From contig NZ_LDVZ01000007.1 in the NCBI RefSeq assembly GCF_001276515.1, forward strand, positions 1-64,000: a stretch of DNA of 64,000 bases, read 5' to 3'. Shown here one piece after another: positions 43,091-53,687 of this stretch. Under the pieces are notes generated by a model. That model was not told the origin of the DNA and searched no databases. It was given only the letters and a program-made list of their open reading frames with translations. This stretch comes from Haemophilus sp. C1 (lineage in GTDB: Bacteria; Pseudomonadota; Gammaproteobacteria; Enterobacterales; Pasteurellaceae). Every line of letters starts with the position of its first letter. The stretch's first letter is position 1. Both the position numbers and the translations under genes were made by a program.

Positions 43091-44635
43091 TTAAATTGGA
43101 AAAATTAAACCTAAGTTTGCTAGCCAAATAGTAGCAGCTGGTAAGATAAATTCAATAGCCAGTAACCCAATGATCGAAAGTACAATCGTGTAAGGTAAAG
43201 CCATATAAACCATTCTTCCGTAAGAAAGACGAATTAATGGTGCTAGTGAAGAGGTCAATAAGAATAAGAATGCTGCTTGCCCATTTGGCGTTGCCACTGA
43301 CGGCAAGTTTGTCCCTGTATTGATTGCAACAGAGAGCAATTCAAATTGGTGCGGTGCAATTACTCCATTAGTCAGTGCAGCTTTGGCTTCATTGATGTAA
43401 ACCGTGGCGACGAATACATTATCAGAAATAGAAGAAAGCAAGCCGTTAAATACATAGAATAAGGCAAGTTGTGTATTTTCTTCCGCAGAAAGAACGAAGT
43501 GAATAATTGGTGAAAAAAGTTTTTGATCGATAATTACCGCAACGACTGAAAAAAATACGACGAGCAACGCAGTGAAAGGTAAGGATTCCTGGAATGCTTT
43601 ACCGATAGTATGTTCGTCAGTCACACCCGTGAATGCAGTGGCAAAAATGATGATACTTAAACCAATTAAGCCTACCGCCGCGAGATGGAAGGCTAATCCA
43701 AGAATTAACCAAATCGCGATTAACGCTTGCACACCTAATTTAATTTTGTCTTGTTTAGACATTTTCTCTGAATTAGTGCGGTCTAAATCTGACAAGATTT
43801 TCCATACATCTTCAGGTAATTTTTCACCATAACCGAATAATTTGAATTTTTCTACTAAGAAACAGGTGAGTAGCCCACAGATAAATACTGGAATGGTCAC
43901 TGGAGACATACGGAAGAAAAATTCAATGAAGTTCCATTTCGCTTGTTCGGCAATGATTAAGTTTTGTGGTTCACCCACCATCGTCATTACACCACCAAGT
44001 GCTGTACCGACGCCAGCGTGCATCATCAAACTACGTAAGAATGAACGGAATTTTTCCAAGGTTTCGTGGTGTTGTGTCGCAATTTTTCTATCATCAGCAA
44101 TATCAACGGCATCAATTAAATTATTACCCGATGCGACTTTATGATAAACACCATAGAATCCCATTGCTACGCTAATAATTACGGCAACAACAGTTAATGC
44201 ATCAAGAAAAGCAGATAAAAAAGCTGCACTAAAGCAGAATGCAAGGGAGAGTGTAATTTTTGAACGAATTTTGACAAGTAATTTCGTGAATACGTAAAGA
44301 AGTAATTGTTTCATAAAGAAAATACCTGCCACCATAAACATCAGTAACAGGATCACTTCAAAGTTTGCCATAATTTCCGTTTTTACGTGTTCTACATTTG
44401 TCATCCCGATAATAATGGCTTCAATAGCTAGTAAGCCACCTGGTTGCAAAGGATAGCATTTTAATGCCATTGCTAGCGTAAAAATAAATTCTGCAACGAG
44501 TAACCAACCCGCAATAAAAGGGCTGACTAAAAAGAAAATAATAGGATTAATAATAAGAAAAACCACAATGGCGAGCTTATACCATTCTGGACTCGCCCCA
44601 AGAAAGTTTTTCATAAAAGCTTGTGTGTTTGTCAT
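43091..44635 (-). CDS. nhaB: Na+/H+ antiporter NhaB
   Basis: A 514-residue antiporter with about 12 membrane segments. The N-terminus ([20 protein letters not shown]) matches NhaB. Later landmarks are [20 protein letters not shown] and [21 protein letters not shown] start it at 44635, where GGAG precedes the ATG; eight more codons are open upstream. It is divergent from fadR. Confidence 0.95.
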   Translation of the reverse strand: MTNTQAFMKNFLGASPEWYKLAIVVFLIINPIIFFLVSPFIAGWLLVAEFIFTLAMALKCYPLQPGGLLAIEAIIIGMTNVEHVKTEIMANFEVILLLMFMVAGIFFMKQLLLYVFTKLLVKIRSKITLSLAFCFSAAFLSAFLDALTVVAVIISVAMGFYGVYHKVASGNNLIDAVDIADDRKIATQHHETLEKFRSFLRSLMMHAGVGTALGGVMTMVGEPQNLIIAEQAKWNFIEFFFRMSPVTIPVFICGLLTCFLVEKFKLFGYGEKLPEDVWKILSDLDRTNSEKMSKQDKIKLGVQALIAIWLILGLAFHLAAVGLIGLSIIIFATAFTGVTDEHTIGKAFQESLPFTALLVVFFSVVAVIIDQKLFSPIIHFVLSAEENTQLALFYVFNGLLSSISDNVFVATVYINEAKAALTNGVIAPHQFELLSVAINTGTNLPSVATPNGQAAFLFLLTSSLAPLIRLSYGRMVYMALPYTIVLSIIGLLAIEFILPAATIWLANLGLIFPI

Positions 44636-44759
44636 AGATAACTCCATTATTTTTATCACGTGAACATTGTAATATATCCCCCTTTAAAGGATAATAAAAA
44701 CTGAGTAATTTTTTTATAAAATTGCATTTTTTTTGATTTTTATCTGATTTTTAATTGTA

Positions 44760-45485
44760 ATGCAAAACGATAACGATATTTTAAAAGCCCAAAGTCCAGC
44801 AGCCTTAGCAGAAGAATATATTGTCAAAAGCATTTGGCAAGATGTTTTTCCCGCGGGCAGTAATTTACCATCAGAACGTGATTTAGCCGATAAGATCGGA
44901 GTGACTCGCACCACTTTGCGTGAAGTTTTACAACGTTTAGCTCGTGATGGTTGGCTGACTATTCAGCACGGCAAACCAACAAAAGTAAATAATATCTGGG
45001 ATACGGCAGGGCCGAATATTATTGAAACACTCATCGGTTTAGATATGCAGTCAGCACCTTTGATCATTGACAATATGTTGTCTTTACGCAGTAAAATGTC
45101 TGAATCTTATATTTATGAGGCAGTAAAAAATTCTCCAGAGCAATCTGCCGCACTTTTTGATGAATTAGATCAATTACAAAATACGGCGCAAGATTACACA
45201 GAATTTGATTACAAATTATTTCGTCAATTTACCGTAGTGGCTAACAAACCCTTTTATCGTTTAATTTTTAATAGTTTGAAAGGGGTTTACCAACGAATTG
45301 GTTTTTTATTTTTTAAAGAAGAAAAACACCGAGAACTTACAAAAACATTCTATTTAGAAATGCAACAAATTTGCCTTGCCGGCAATGCTGATGCGGTAGT
45401 GGATTGTATTCGTAAACATAATTTGCGTTCTTCAACTTATTGGAAAGCTATTCTAGAGCGATTGCCGCAGAACCTTTCGGATTAA
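44760..45485 (+). CDS. fadR: Fatty-acid metabolism regulator FadR
   Basis: A 241-residue GntR-family regulator with an N-terminal winged helix (AEEYIVKSIWQDVFPAGSNLPSERDLADKIGVTRTTLREVLQRLARDGWL, given here as one block over residues 17-66) and an acyl-CoA-binding helical domain. It represses fatty-acid degradation and activates unsaturated fatty-acid synthesis in enterobacteria. Divergent from nhaB. Confidence 0.93.
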   Translation: MQNDNDILKAQSPAALAEEYIVKSIWQDVFPAGSNLPSERDLADKIGVTRTTLREVLQRLARDGWLTIQHGKPTKVNNIWDTAGPNIIETLIGLDMQSAPLIIDNMLSLRSKMSESYIYEAVKNSPEQSAALFDELDQLQNTAQDYTEFDYKLFRQFTVVANKPFYRLIFNSLKGVYQRIGFLFFKEEKHRELTKTFYLEMQQICLAGNADAVVDCIRKHNLRSSTYWKAILERLPQNLSD

Positions 45486-45495
45486 TTTCAACATC

Positions 45496-45525
45496 AAAAG
45501 TGCGGTGAATTTTAACCGCACTTTT
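45496..45525. terminator. Inverted uptake-signal terminator after fadR
   Basis: AAAAGTGCGGT (45496-45506) and ACCGCACTTTT (45515-45525) form an 11-bp stem with a T tail. It is made of two opposed uptake signals. Confidence 0.8.
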
Positions 45526-45546
45526 TCATTAATATAGATAAACATT

Positions 45547-46284
45547 ATGCGCATACCAAGAATTTATCATCCTGAATCCCTTAAAAATCAAACTCAATGT
45601 CAGCTTTCAGAAGACGCAGCAAACCATGTAGGACGCGTGTTAAGAATGACAGAAGGCGAACAAATCGAGCTTTTTGATGGTTCTAATCATATTTATCCAG
45701 CCAAGATTATTGAGTCAAATAAAAAAGCGGTAAAGGTAGCGATTTTGGGGCGTGAGTTTGCGGATAAAGAATCCAATTTAAAAATTCATTTGGGACAAGT
45801 GATTTCTCGCGGAGAGCGAATGGAATTTACCATTCAAAAATCGGTAGAATTGGGTGTGAATGTGATTACGCCATTATGGTCAGAACGCTGTGGCGTAAAG
45901 CTTGATGGCGAACGCATGGATAAAAAAATCCAACAATGGCAAAAAATTGCGATTGCTGCTTGTGAACAGTGTGGCCGTAATATTGTGCCAGAGATTCGTC
46001 CACTGATGAAATTGCAAGATTGGTGTGCAGAAAATGACGGCGCGCTAAAATTGAATTTGCATCCACGTGCGCAATATTCTATTAAAACGTTACCGAATAT
46101 TCCCGTTGAAGGCGTTCGCTTATTAATTGGCTCAGAAGGTGGATTATCTGCACAAGAAATTGCACAAACTGAACAGCAAGGATTTACTGAAATTTTATTA
46201 GGAAAGCGTGTTTTGCGTACTGAAACTGCATCGCTTGCGGCGATCAGTGCACTACAAATTTGTTTTGGAGATTTAGGTGAATGA
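45547..46284 (+). CDS. rsmE: 16S rRNA (uracil1498-N3)-methyltransferase
   Basis: A 245-residue SPOUT-class methyltransferase: [12 protein letters not shown] at the start, [19 protein letters not shown], and the SAM knot [14 protein letters not shown] and [16 protein letters not shown]. The stop overlaps yqgE by 4 bases. The rsmE-yqgE-ruvX order resembles E. coli, minus gshB. Confidence 0.96.
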   Translation: MRIPRIYHPESLKNQTQCQLSEDAANHVGRVLRMTEGEQIELFDGSNHIYPAKIIESNKKAVKVAILGREFADKESNLKIHLGQVISRGERMEFTIQKSVELGVNVITPLWSERCGVKLDGERMDKKIQQWQKIAIAACEQCGRNIVPEIRPLMKLQDWCAENDGALKLNLHPRAQYSIKTLPNIPVEGVRLLIGSEGGLSAQEIAQTEQQGFTEILLGKRVLRTETASLAAISALQICFGDLGE

Positions 46285-46841
46285 TGGAGTTACAAGGGAA
46301 ATTTTTGATCGCGATGCCACACTTAGATGATTATTTTAATCGTACAGTGGTGTTTATGTGCGAGCATAATGAGCAAGGCTCGATGGGGTTAGTGATTAAT
46401 CAGCCCACAGATTTAAGCATTGCGGAACTTTATTCAAAACTCAATTTTATGATGAAAAATGACCGCACTTTTAGCAATGAAATGGTAGTTGCAGGTGGCC
46501 CTATGCATAGCGAAAGAGGTTTTATTCTACATAAGAATACACCTAATGAATTTCAGCATACTTATAAAATTACGGATGATCTTTCAATGACAACCTCTGC
46601 TGATGTGATAGAGACGCTAGGTTCTGAACTTGCACCAGAAAAATATCTTATCGCGCTTGGATGCTCTAGCTGGGAGGCTGGGCAATTAGAAAAAGAAATC
46701 ACTGATAATGCTTGGTTAGTCGCGACTGCGAACGATCAGATTTTATTTGATATGCCTTATGATGAGCGCTATGTTGCGGCGAATCAATTGCTTGGTATTC
46801 ACCCACATAATTTTGTGTTTGCACAAGTGGGGCATAGCTAA
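46281..46841 (+). CDS. yqgE: UPF0301 family protein YqgE
   Basis: A 186-residue conserved protein ([34 protein letters not shown] as one block over residues 9-42; [27 protein letters not shown]). Biochemical function is unknown. It may start at the second ATG (46284). The stop and the ruvX start overlap by one base. Confidence 0.95.
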   Translation: MMELQGKFLIAMPHLDDYFNRTVVFMCEHNEQGSMGLVINQPTDLSIAELYSKLNFMMKNDRTFSNEMVVAGGPMHSERGFILHKNTPNEFQHTYKITDDLSMTTSADVIETLGSELAPEKYLIALGCSSWEAGQLEKEITDNAWLVATANDQILFDMPYDERYVAANQLLGIHPHNFVFAQVGHS

Positions 46842-47266
46842 TGGGGATTACTGCACTTGCTTTTGATTTTGGTACCAAAAGTATTGGCTGTGCTGTAGGA
46901 CAAAGTATTACTGGCACAGCACAAGCCTTGCCTGCTTTTAAGGCACAAGATGGTATTCCAAACTGGGATGCAATTGAAAAATGCTTGAAAGAATGGAAAC
47001 CAGATATTGTCGTTGTTGGTTTGCCTTTAAATATGGACGGAACAGAACAAGAGCTGACTTTGCGTGCTCGTAAATTTGCAAATCGTTTACAAGGTCGTTT
47101 TGGTGTTAATGTTCAGTTGCAAGATGAACGTCTAACAACAACGGAGGCACGCAGTGAAATTTTTGACAGAGGCGGTTTTCGTGCCTTAAAAAAAGGCAAG
47201 GTAGATGGGATCTCTGCTTGTTTGATTCTAGAAAGTTGGTTTGAGGTCACAGAATATTCTGAATAA
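46841..47266 (+). CDS. ruvX: Putative pre-16S rRNA nuclease YqgF/RuvX
   Basis: A 141-residue RNase H-fold protein: [16 protein letters not shown] with the first catalytic Asp, [13 protein letters not shown], and DERLTTTEA. YqgF takes part in 16S rRNA 5'-end maturation. It ends the three-gene operon; a hairpin GCCCTTTC / GAAAGGGC follows at 47272-47297. Confidence 0.95.
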   Translation: MGITALAFDFGTKSIGCAVGQSITGTAQALPAFKAQDGIPNWDAIEKCLKEWKPDIVVVGLPLNMDGTEQELTLRARKFANRLQGRFGVNVQLQDERLTTTEARSEIFDRGGFRALKKGKVDGISACLILESWFEVTEYSE

Positions 47267-47271
47267 AAAAA

Positions 47272-47297
47272 AGCCCTTTCAAAAGTTGAAAGGGCAA
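47272..47297 (+). terminator. Terminator after ruvX
   Basis: GCCCTTTC at 47272-47279 pairs with GAAAGGGC at about 47289-47296, with A-rich DNA on both sides. It ends the rsmE-yqgE-ruvX transcript. Confidence 0.75.
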
Positions 47298-47409
47298 AAA
47301 TATTTGGAGTCATACTATGAGTTGTTGAATTAACAAATCAGGTATGTGGCGTATTATAATAATAAAATACAAAAATGCAACATTTTTTTAACAAATAATT
47401 TTTTGTCAT

Positions 47410-48789
47410 TTAATTATGTGGATTTCTTGTATTGCTATTGACTAAATTACGCATTAATAAGGCGTAGTCTAAGTCGATATCTTGTGGTACGTCTAAGAAC
47501 ACAAAATGCCCATCACCTAGTGCTGCATCAACCTCTTCATTTTTACGATTTAGCATTTTTTCAATTTTGAAATTGATATTACCCTGAGGTGTCATCATTT
47601 CCACTTCATCACCAAGCAAGAATTTATTTTTCACCGCCACTTCAGCCATACCTTGCTCGTTACGTTTACCGGTAAATTCACCGACAAATTGTTGGCGTTC
47701 AGAAATAGAGTAGCCGTATTCGTAATTTTGGTATTCATCGTGCGTATGACGACGTAAGAAACCTTCGGTATAACCACGATGAGCAAGGGATTCCAGCGTA
47801 TCCATTAAGCTTTCATCAAATGGTTTGCCCTCTGCCGCATCATCAATAGCTTTGCGGTAAACTTGAGCGGTTCTTGCGCAATAATAGAATGATTTAGTAC
47901 GGCCTTCGATTTTTAAAGAATGCACACCAAGTGCGGTCAATTTTTCCACGTGTTGTACTGCACGCAGATCTTTTGAGTTCATAAAGTAAGTGCCGTGCTC
48001 ATCTTCAAATGCCGTCATTTGCTCGTCTGGCTTTTGTGATTCGGTGTAAAGGAAGACTTTATCTGTTACCGCACCTTCGCCTAAGGTTGGTGCGACATTT
48101 TTCACTTCGATTTGTTGAGCAGGATCGATTTTAGGCACGATGTTGCCCACTTCATCCGTCGTGCCTTCTTCCATTTTGTATTCCCAACGGCAAGCATTAG
48201 TGCAAGTACCTTGGTTTGGGTCGCGTTTGTTGATATAACCAGAAAGTAAGCAGCGGCCAGAATACGCCATACATAATGCACCGTGTACGAAAATTTCGAG
48301 TTCGATATCTGGCACGTGTTGGCGAATTTCAGCAATTTCATCTATTGAAAGTTCGCGAGATAAAATAACACGAGTTAATCCCATTTGTTTCCAGAATTTA
48401 ACCGTTGCCCAGTTTACCGCATTCGCTTGTACAGAAAGATGAATATCAATATCTGGGAAATTTTCACGCACCAACATAATTAAGCCTGGATCAGACATAA
48501 TTAAAGCATCTGGTTTCATATCGATCACAGGTTGTAAATCTTTAATAAAAGTTTTGAGTTTGGAATTATGCGGTGCAATGTTTACCACCACATAGAATTT
48601 TTTGCCAAGGGAATGGGCTTCATCGATCCCGATTTTTAAATTGGCGTGATTAAATTCATTGTTACGTACACGTAAGCTATAACGAGGTTGTCCTGCATAA
48701 ACGGCATCTGCGCCATACGCAAAGGCGTAGCGCATATTTTTGAGAGAGCCGGCAGGGGAAAGTAATTCTGGTTTGAATTGGGTTGTCAT
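47410..48789 (-). CDS. trhP: tRNA 5-hydroxyuridine modification protein TrhP (U32 peptidase family)
   Basis: A 459-residue U32-family protein matching E. coli YegQ/TrhP: LLSPAGSLKNMRYAFAYGADAVY at the start, VHGALCMAYSGRCLLSGYI, NQGTCTNACRWEY with the conserved cysteines, and SLKIEGRTKSFYYCARTAQVYR. TrhP makes ho5U34 in tRNAs together with the TrhO route. Monocistronic, convergent with ruvX. Confidence 0.92.
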   Translation of the reverse strand: MTTQFKPELLSPAGSLKNMRYAFAYGADAVYAGQPRYSLRVRNNEFNHANLKIGIDEAHSLGKKFYVVVNIAPHNSKLKTFIKDLQPVIDMKPDALIMSDPGLIMLVRENFPDIDIHLSVQANAVNWATVKFWKQMGLTRVILSRELSIDEIAEIRQHVPDIELEIFVHGALCMAYSGRCLLSGYINKRDPNQGTCTNACRWEYKMEEGTTDEVGNIVPKIDPAQQIEVKNVAPTLGEGAVTDKVFLYTESQKPDEQMTAFEDEHGTYFMNSKDLRAVQHVEKLTALGVHSLKIEGRTKSFYYCARTAQVYRKAIDDAAEGKPFDESLMDTLESLAHRGYTEGFLRRHTHDEYQNYEYGYSISERQQFVGEFTGKRNEQGMAEVAVKNKFLLGDEVEMMTPQGNINFKIEKMLNRKNEEVDAALGDGHFVFLDVPQDIDLDYALLMRNLVNSNTRNPHN

Positions 48790-49021
48790 AATATTCTCTT
48801 TTGTCTGATTTCAGGTCAGGGATTTGCACTAGGCAAATCGTTAGGTCGGGTATTGTAGAGAAAATATTTAGCTTGTAAAGGAAAGTGCGGTCAAATCCTA
48901 ATTAGAAATTCAGTTTATCTGGTTTTGATATAAAGATTTAACCGCTTGAAATTACCCTATATTAAATAAAATGATGGGTTACAAATTTTGCCCTATGACA
49001 ATAGCTTGTCTTTTATTCTGG

Positions 49022-49702
49022 TTATAAGTTTGGTGCATTACTTTCTTCCTTTAAAGCTTGTGTCGTTGGTTTTATATCATTTGCTTGAGTGATGGCTGTG
49101 ATTACCGCAACACCATCAGCGCCATATTTCCGTAAGGTTTTCACATGATCCAGTTTTATCCCTCCAATCGCTACAAGCGGTTTTGTGATACCTTCATTTC
49201 TCAAGGTTTGAATAAACTCCATTCCTAGCGTCGGGGAAGGATTCTCTTTTGATAGAGTGGGAAAAATTGGGCCAACACCAAAATAATCGATTTCAGATAT
49301 TTCCTCACCGATTTTTGCTTCATCTAAGCGGTTAATCGACCAACCAATAATCAGTGGTTTATTAGTTTTTGCTCGAATCGTTTTCACAGGCGTATCGTTT
49401 TGTCCAACATGAATTCCATCCGCTTCAATTTCCAATGCCAAATCAACATTGTCATCAACAATAAATGGCACATCATATTGGTGGCATAAATCTCGACAGC
49501 TAATTGCTAAGGATCGTTGTTCATCTGGTGAATTTTCGAGTGAGAATTTGCCTTTATCGCGAAATTGAAAACAGGTAATGCCACCGTCTAAAGCTTGTTT
49601 AAGAACAGAAAGCAAGTTATCTGCTGGATTATCATCTAAATGTCGGCAATCTTGTGTGCCAGCTACAAAATAGAGCGGTAAAATTTCTTGAATATTTTTC
49701 AT
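49022..49702 (-). CDS. thiE: Thiamine-phosphate synthase
   Basis: A 226-residue TIM-barrel enzyme joining HMP-PP and thiazole phosphate: GITCFQFRDKG, VPFIVDDNVDLALEIEADGIHVGQND as one block, and VAIGGI near the phosphate site. It is the last gene of the seven-gene thi operon. Precursors come from ThiD and ThiM just upstream. No thiC or thiG is in the window. Confidence 0.95.
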   Translation of the reverse strand: MKNIQEILPLYFVAGTQDCRHLDDNPADNLLSVLKQALDGGITCFQFRDKGKFSLENSPDEQRSLAISCRDLCHQYDVPFIVDDNVDLALEIEADGIHVGQNDTPVKTIRAKTNKPLIIGWSINRLDEAKIGEEISEIDYFGVGPIFPTLSKENPSPTLGMEFIQTLRNEGITKPLVAIGGIKLDHVKTLRKYGADGVAVITAITQANDIKPTTQALKEESNAPNL

Positions 49703-49712
49703 CTTTCAATCC

Positions 49713-50522
49713 TTAAAGGCGACTGTAAGCCCAATGATTTGTTGGCCCATGTCCATGACCAATATTCAATGGGTGAGAAATAGCTGCCGTAATAAAATCT
49801 TTGGCTGTTTGGACCGCACTTTTTAATGGCGCGCCTTTGGCTAATTCTGCTGTTAAGCAGGCTGAAAAAGTACAACCTGTGCCATGAGTATGTGGTGTAT
49901 CGAAACGAATGCTTTCTAAAACAAGATACTCACCATTTTGTAAAAGGATCCAATCTTGGCATTGCTGACTTTGTGAATTGAGCGAATGTCCACCTTTAAT
50001 AATCACATTCTTTGCGCCTTGTTTTTGCAAGTCTAACGCGGCTTGTTGAATGCTAGCTGTATCAGAAATTTTGATGCCTGTTAAAGCCTCTGCTTCGGGA
50101 ATATTAGGTGTAATCACGTCGGCTAGTGGTAATAAATGTTTGATTAATGCGGAAACTGCTTGTTGTTGCAATAAAGGCGCACCACCTTTCGCAATCATTA
50201 CGGGATCAACCACTAATGTGCCAAATGGGCGATGACTTAAAAAATCAGCAACACATTCAATAATATCTGCTGTGCCAAGCATACCAATTTTGGCACTTGC
50301 AATCTGAAAGTCATTTTTTACCGCTTCCAGTTGAGCTTGAATTGTTTTCAGAGGAATAGGATGAATATCAAATACGCCAAGTGTGTTTTGTGCAGTGACC
50401 GCAGTAATCACTGAAGTGCCAAATACGCCTTGCATTTGAAAGGTTTTGAGATCTGCTTGAATGCCAGCTCCGCCACCGCTGTCCGAGCCAGCAATAGTCA
50501 ATGTTTGTGGAATGTTAGACAT
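49713..50522 (-). CDS. thiD: Hydroxymethylpyrimidine (phosphate) kinase
   Basis: A 269-residue ribokinase-fold enzyme making HMP-PP in two steps: [21 protein letters not shown] at the N-terminus and [20 protein letters not shown] with the catalytic region. It overlaps thiM by 8 bases and precedes thiE by 10. Confidence 0.95.
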   Translation of the reverse strand: MSNIPQTLTIAGSDSGGGAGIQADLKTFQMQGVFGTSVITAVTAQNTLGVFDIHPIPLKTIQAQLEAVKNDFQIASAKIGMLGTADIIECVADFLSHRPFGTLVVDPVMIAKGGAPLLQQQAVSALIKHLLPLADVITPNIPEAEALTGIKISDTASIQQAALDLQKQGAKNVIIKGGHSLNSQSQQCQDWILLQNGEYLVLESIRFDTPHTHGTGCTFSACLTAELAKGAPLKSAVQTAKDFITAAISHPLNIGHGHGPTNHWAYSRL

Positions 50523-51309
50523 ATTTCACCTCTGCATTTTGTTCTATTACATCAGGCGTCAAGGTAACTAATTCATCAAGTAGTCGAATTTGGAACTGCC
50601 CGACTTGCGTAGTTAAGTTTTTAGCCGCAATCTCTCCTGCAATGGTGTAAGCAGCACAGGCTTCGATTGTTGCTGAAAAATGTTTGCCTCCATCAACAGC
50701 TAAAAATGCTGCGCATACTGCACTTAATAAACAACCCGATGCGGTGACTTTTGGAAATAGCGGCGTACCGTTATGGATTGTGGCAGTTTTCTGGTCATCG
50801 CTGATAATATCGACTTCGCCACTAATTAGCACCGTACATCCATAGCGTTGTGCAACACGTTGAGCAACTTCTTGTAGATTTGTTTTACCTTGTCCCGCAT
50901 CTACGCCTTTTGATTGCCAGTCTTCACCTGCGATAGCTGCAAGTTCACCCGCGTTACCTCGAATTAAGGCAAATTTCACTTCTGCCAATAATTGACGGAT
51001 AGTTTCACGTCGGTAGTTCGTAGCACCTACTCCGACAGGATCGAGTACCACTGGAATACCTATTGAATTAGCCGTTTTACCTGCTAGTAACATAGCATCT
51101 CGTTCTTGCCCGATGACTGTACCGATATTGATGACTAATGCTTGGCTGATTTTTGGTAGTTCAATCATTTCTTCAATATTAGCAGACATCAATGGTGATG
51201 CGCCTAAAGCAAGTAAACCATTGGCACTAAAATTTGCCGCAACAATATTGGTAATATTATGAATCAATGGATTCTGTTCACGGATTTTTGATAAATAAAC
51301 TGATTTCAT
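50515..51309 (-). CDS. thiM: Hydroxyethylthiazole kinase
   Basis: A 264-residue kinase for thiazole salvage: [28 protein letters not shown] as one block over residues 14-41, [14 protein letters not shown], and [15 protein letters not shown]. It lets the cell use thiazole alcohol instead of making it, consistent with Haemophilus lacking full de novo thiamine synthesis. It lies 15 bases after tenA. Confidence 0.95.
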   Translation of the reverse strand: MKSVYLSKIREQNPLIHNITNIVAANFSANGLLALGASPLMSANIEEMIELPKISQALVINIGTVIGQERDAMLLAGKTANSIGIPVVLDPVGVGATNYRRETIRQLLAEVKFALIRGNAGELAAIAGEDWQSKGVDAGQGKTNLQEVAQRVAQRYGCTVLISGEVDIISDDQKTATIHNGTPLFPKVTASGCLLSAVCAAFLAVDGGKHFSATIEACAAYTIAGEIAAKNLTTQVGQFQIRLLDELVTLTPDVIEQNAEVKYV

Positions 51310-51324
51310 TTTACACCTTCATTT

Positions 51325-51975
51325 TTATGCTAAATCCAATCCCATTTGCCAAAATCCAATTTCCATTCGAGTGGCTGTGGTAAAAATCTGTTGGATATTA
51401 GCGAGTTGAGAATCATTAAGTGGCTCACAAAGTGCGGTAAGAAAATCAACAGTTTCTTGTGCGGCTTGTTGATATTCTGGTGCCGAGTATGCGTCAATCC
51501 ACGCTTGATAAGGATTGCTTGGTAGTTTTGGATAATTTTCTGTGATGTAGCGGGCGACTTGTGCGTAACCTAAAGCACAAGGCGTCACGGCGGCATATAG
51601 TTCTGGTAAGCCTCCCGTCATTCCACAATCAAGCAGGTAACGTGTATAGGAAATACATGCTGCACTTTCTGGTGTTTGGAATATTTCCTGTTCAGTGATT
51701 TCCCATTGTCGGCAGTAATCTAAATGTAATTGGATTTCTTGGCAAAGAATGTCGAGCGTTTTACGTGGCATGTCCATTTCAGCAAAATTTCTCGCTTTGA
51801 AGACGCCCAAAGCAAAAGCACGGCTGTAATGGAAAAGATAGATGTAATCTTGTTTTAAATAGTGTTGAAAACAAGCTTTTGGCAAGGTGCCTTTTGCAAG
51901 TTGTTGCACAAATTCATGCTCAACATATTGCTTCCAATAAGGTTGCGCTTGCTGAATGAGTTGGTTGATCATCAT
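51325..51975 (-). CDS. tenA: Aminopyrimidine aminohydrolase TenA
   Basis: A 216-residue all-helical TenA/THI-4 family enzyme: FQHYLKQDYIYLFHYSRAFALG, a central VTPCALGYAQVA with the catalytic Cys, and RMEIGFWQMGL at the end. It converts aminopyrimidine, a thiamine breakdown product, to HMP. It lies between the transport genes and the kinases, matching a salvage pathway. Confidence 0.94.
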   Translation of the reverse strand: MMINQLIQQAQPYWKQYVEHEFVQQLAKGTLPKACFQHYLKQDYIYLFHYSRAFALGVFKARNFAEMDMPRKTLDILCQEIQLHLDYCRQWEITEQEIFQTPESAACISYTRYLLDCGMTGGLPELYAAVTPCALGYAQVARYITENYPKLPSNPYQAWIDAYSAPEYQQAAQETVDFLTALCEPLNDSQLANIQQIFTTATRMEIGFWQMGLDLA

Positions 51976-51981
51976 TTTCCC

Positions 51982-52926
51982 TTACTGTAATTCGACAGCA
52001 TAGTCTTTCAATTCAAGTGCTTTTGGAATCAAGCCTTTTTGATGCATAAATTCCGCCATTTGTTGATAACGTTTGGCATCCAATTGACGAGGTTTAGCTG
52101 CTAATAAAGGTAAGGTATCTTTCCATGCTAATTGATTTAATTCTGTATTGAGTTCTTTTGGTTTATGGTTCACAAAAGCTTGCCATGCTTCATCTGGATG
52201 ACTTTGTAGATAGGTTGTGGCTTGTTCAAGTGCGGTCAAAAAAGCGGAAATTTTTTTAGAGGCAAGATTGTTTTTGTTTGCGACTAAAATCAATTCATCA
52301 TAAACCGGCACATCATATTGTTCTGGGAAAAATGCCACGCCTTCTTGTTTTTCTAAATGGATCTGATTCAGTTCGAAATTACGAAATGCTCCGATGACCG
52401 CATCGACTTGCCCTGTTAAAAGAGAAGGGGAAAGCGACCAATTCACATTCACTAATTTTACGTCTTGGTTGCTGAGTCCGATGGCGTGGAGCATGGTATC
52501 GAGTAATACATCCTCAAAGCCACTGACTGAATAGCCCACTTTTTTCCCTTTCAGGTCGGCAAGTGTTTTGATATTGCTATTTTTGAGTACTACTACGCTA
52601 TTTAATGGACTGGAAATCAGAGAGCCTACACGCACTAAAGGCAATCCTTCTGCGACTTGTTGATAAAGTTGAGGTTGATAATTAATAGCTAAATCCACTT
52701 TTCCTGCAGCAACCAATTTAGGCGGTAATGATGGATCGGCTGGTTCGATAATCTCTACCTCTAAGTTATTTTTTTCAAAAAAGCCTTTTTGTTGCGCCAC
52801 AATGATTGCTGCGTGATCAGGGTTTACATACCAATCAAGCATTAAGCTAATTTTCTCTTTTGCCAAACTGGTAAAACTGGCGCTGAGTCCAATTACAAGA
52901 CTGAAATAACGGATGATTTTCTTCAT
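51982..52926 (-). CDS. thiY: Thiamine-pyrimidine ABC transporter, substrate-binding protein
   Basis: A 314-residue periplasmic protein with a signal peptide (MKKIIRYFSLVIGLSASFTSLA) and an NMT1/THI5-like fold (LMLDWYVNPDHAAIIVAQQKG, KKVGYSVSGFEDV). It should bind a pyrimidine precursor such as formylaminopyrimidine. I start it at 52926, after AGGAG, not at the longer frame from 53004 that runs into the permease gene. Confidence 0.9.
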   Translation of the reverse strand: MKKIIRYFSLVIGLSASFTSLAKEKISLMLDWYVNPDHAAIIVAQQKGFFEKNNLEVEIIEPADPSLPPKLVAAGKVDLAINYQPQLYQQVAEGLPLVRVGSLISSPLNSVVVLKNSNIKTLADLKGKKVGYSVSGFEDVLLDTMLHAIGLSNQDVKLVNVNWSLSPSLLTGQVDAVIGAFRNFELNQIHLEKQEGVAFFPEQYDVPVYDELILVANKNNLASKKISAFLTALEQATTYLQSHPDEAWQAFVNHKPKELNTELNQLAWKDTLPLLAAKPRQLDAKRYQQMAEFMHQKGLIPKALELKDYAVELQ

Positions 52927-52949
52927 TTTTGTCTCCTTTTGTTGAAGTG

Positions 52950-53687
52950 TTAAACGTGCCAAATAAAACGGCGTAGTAGCCAATCGATGCTGAAATATAA
53001 ACAAAGTGAAATTGCCACTAAGATCAGCAAGGCGGCAAACATTAAATCTACCTGCATACGGGCATTAGCGTGGATCATTAAATAGCCAAGCCCTTCTGAT
53101 GAACCTACCCATTCTCCAATTACAGCGCCAATTGGTGCGACTGAAACAGCAATGCGAAAGCCTGATGCAAATGCGGGTAAAGCGGCTGGTAAACGTACTT
53201 TAAGTAATAAACGCCAAGGGGATGGCTTGAATGTTTTGGCGAAATCAATCCAAGCTTTAGGCGTATTGCGTAAGCCATCGTAACAAGCTGCAGTTACAGG
53301 GAAATAGATAATGAGAATAGCCATAACAATTTTTGATGGCATGCCATAACCTAGCCAAAGTACGAGTATTGGGGCGATAGCAAAAACAGGAATTGCTTGA
53401 GAAATCACTAAAACTGGTAACAGTAAGGACGATATTTTAGGCGAAAAAGAGAGTAATAGGGCTGATGACAATCCAAAAAGAAAACCCAGTAGCAGCCCTG
53501 AGCCAATTTCAATTAAGGTGGTTTGCGTATGCTGCCAAAGTAGTTCTAAATGAGAAGTTAATTGCAGCCATACAGCTTGCGGAGAAGGAAATATGTAATG
53601 TGGAAAATCACCTAATACGCTAATAAGTTGCCAGAGACACAGCAATATAATTCCAATAAAGAGCGGTTTAAGAAGGCTAAGTTTCAT
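52950..53687 (-). CDS. thiX: Thiamine-pyrimidine ABC transporter, permease
   Basis: A 245-residue permease with about six membrane segments and the EAA-type loop (FAKTFKPSPWRLLLKVRLPAALPAF as one block over about residues 148-172). It is related to the nitrate/taurine/SsuC group. It overlaps the ATPase gene by 4 bases and precedes thiY. Confidence 0.9.
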   Translation of the reverse strand: MKLSLLKPLFIGIILLCLWQLISVLGDFPHYIFPSPQAVWLQLTSHLELLWQHTQTTLIEIGSGLLLGFLFGLSSALLLSFSPKISSLLLPVLVISQAIPVFAIAPILVLWLGYGMPSKIVMAILIIYFPVTAACYDGLRNTPKAWIDFAKTFKPSPWRLLLKVRLPAALPAFASGFRIAVSVAPIGAVIGEWVGSSEGLGYLMIHANARMQVDLMFAALLILVAISLCLYFSIDWLLRRFIWHV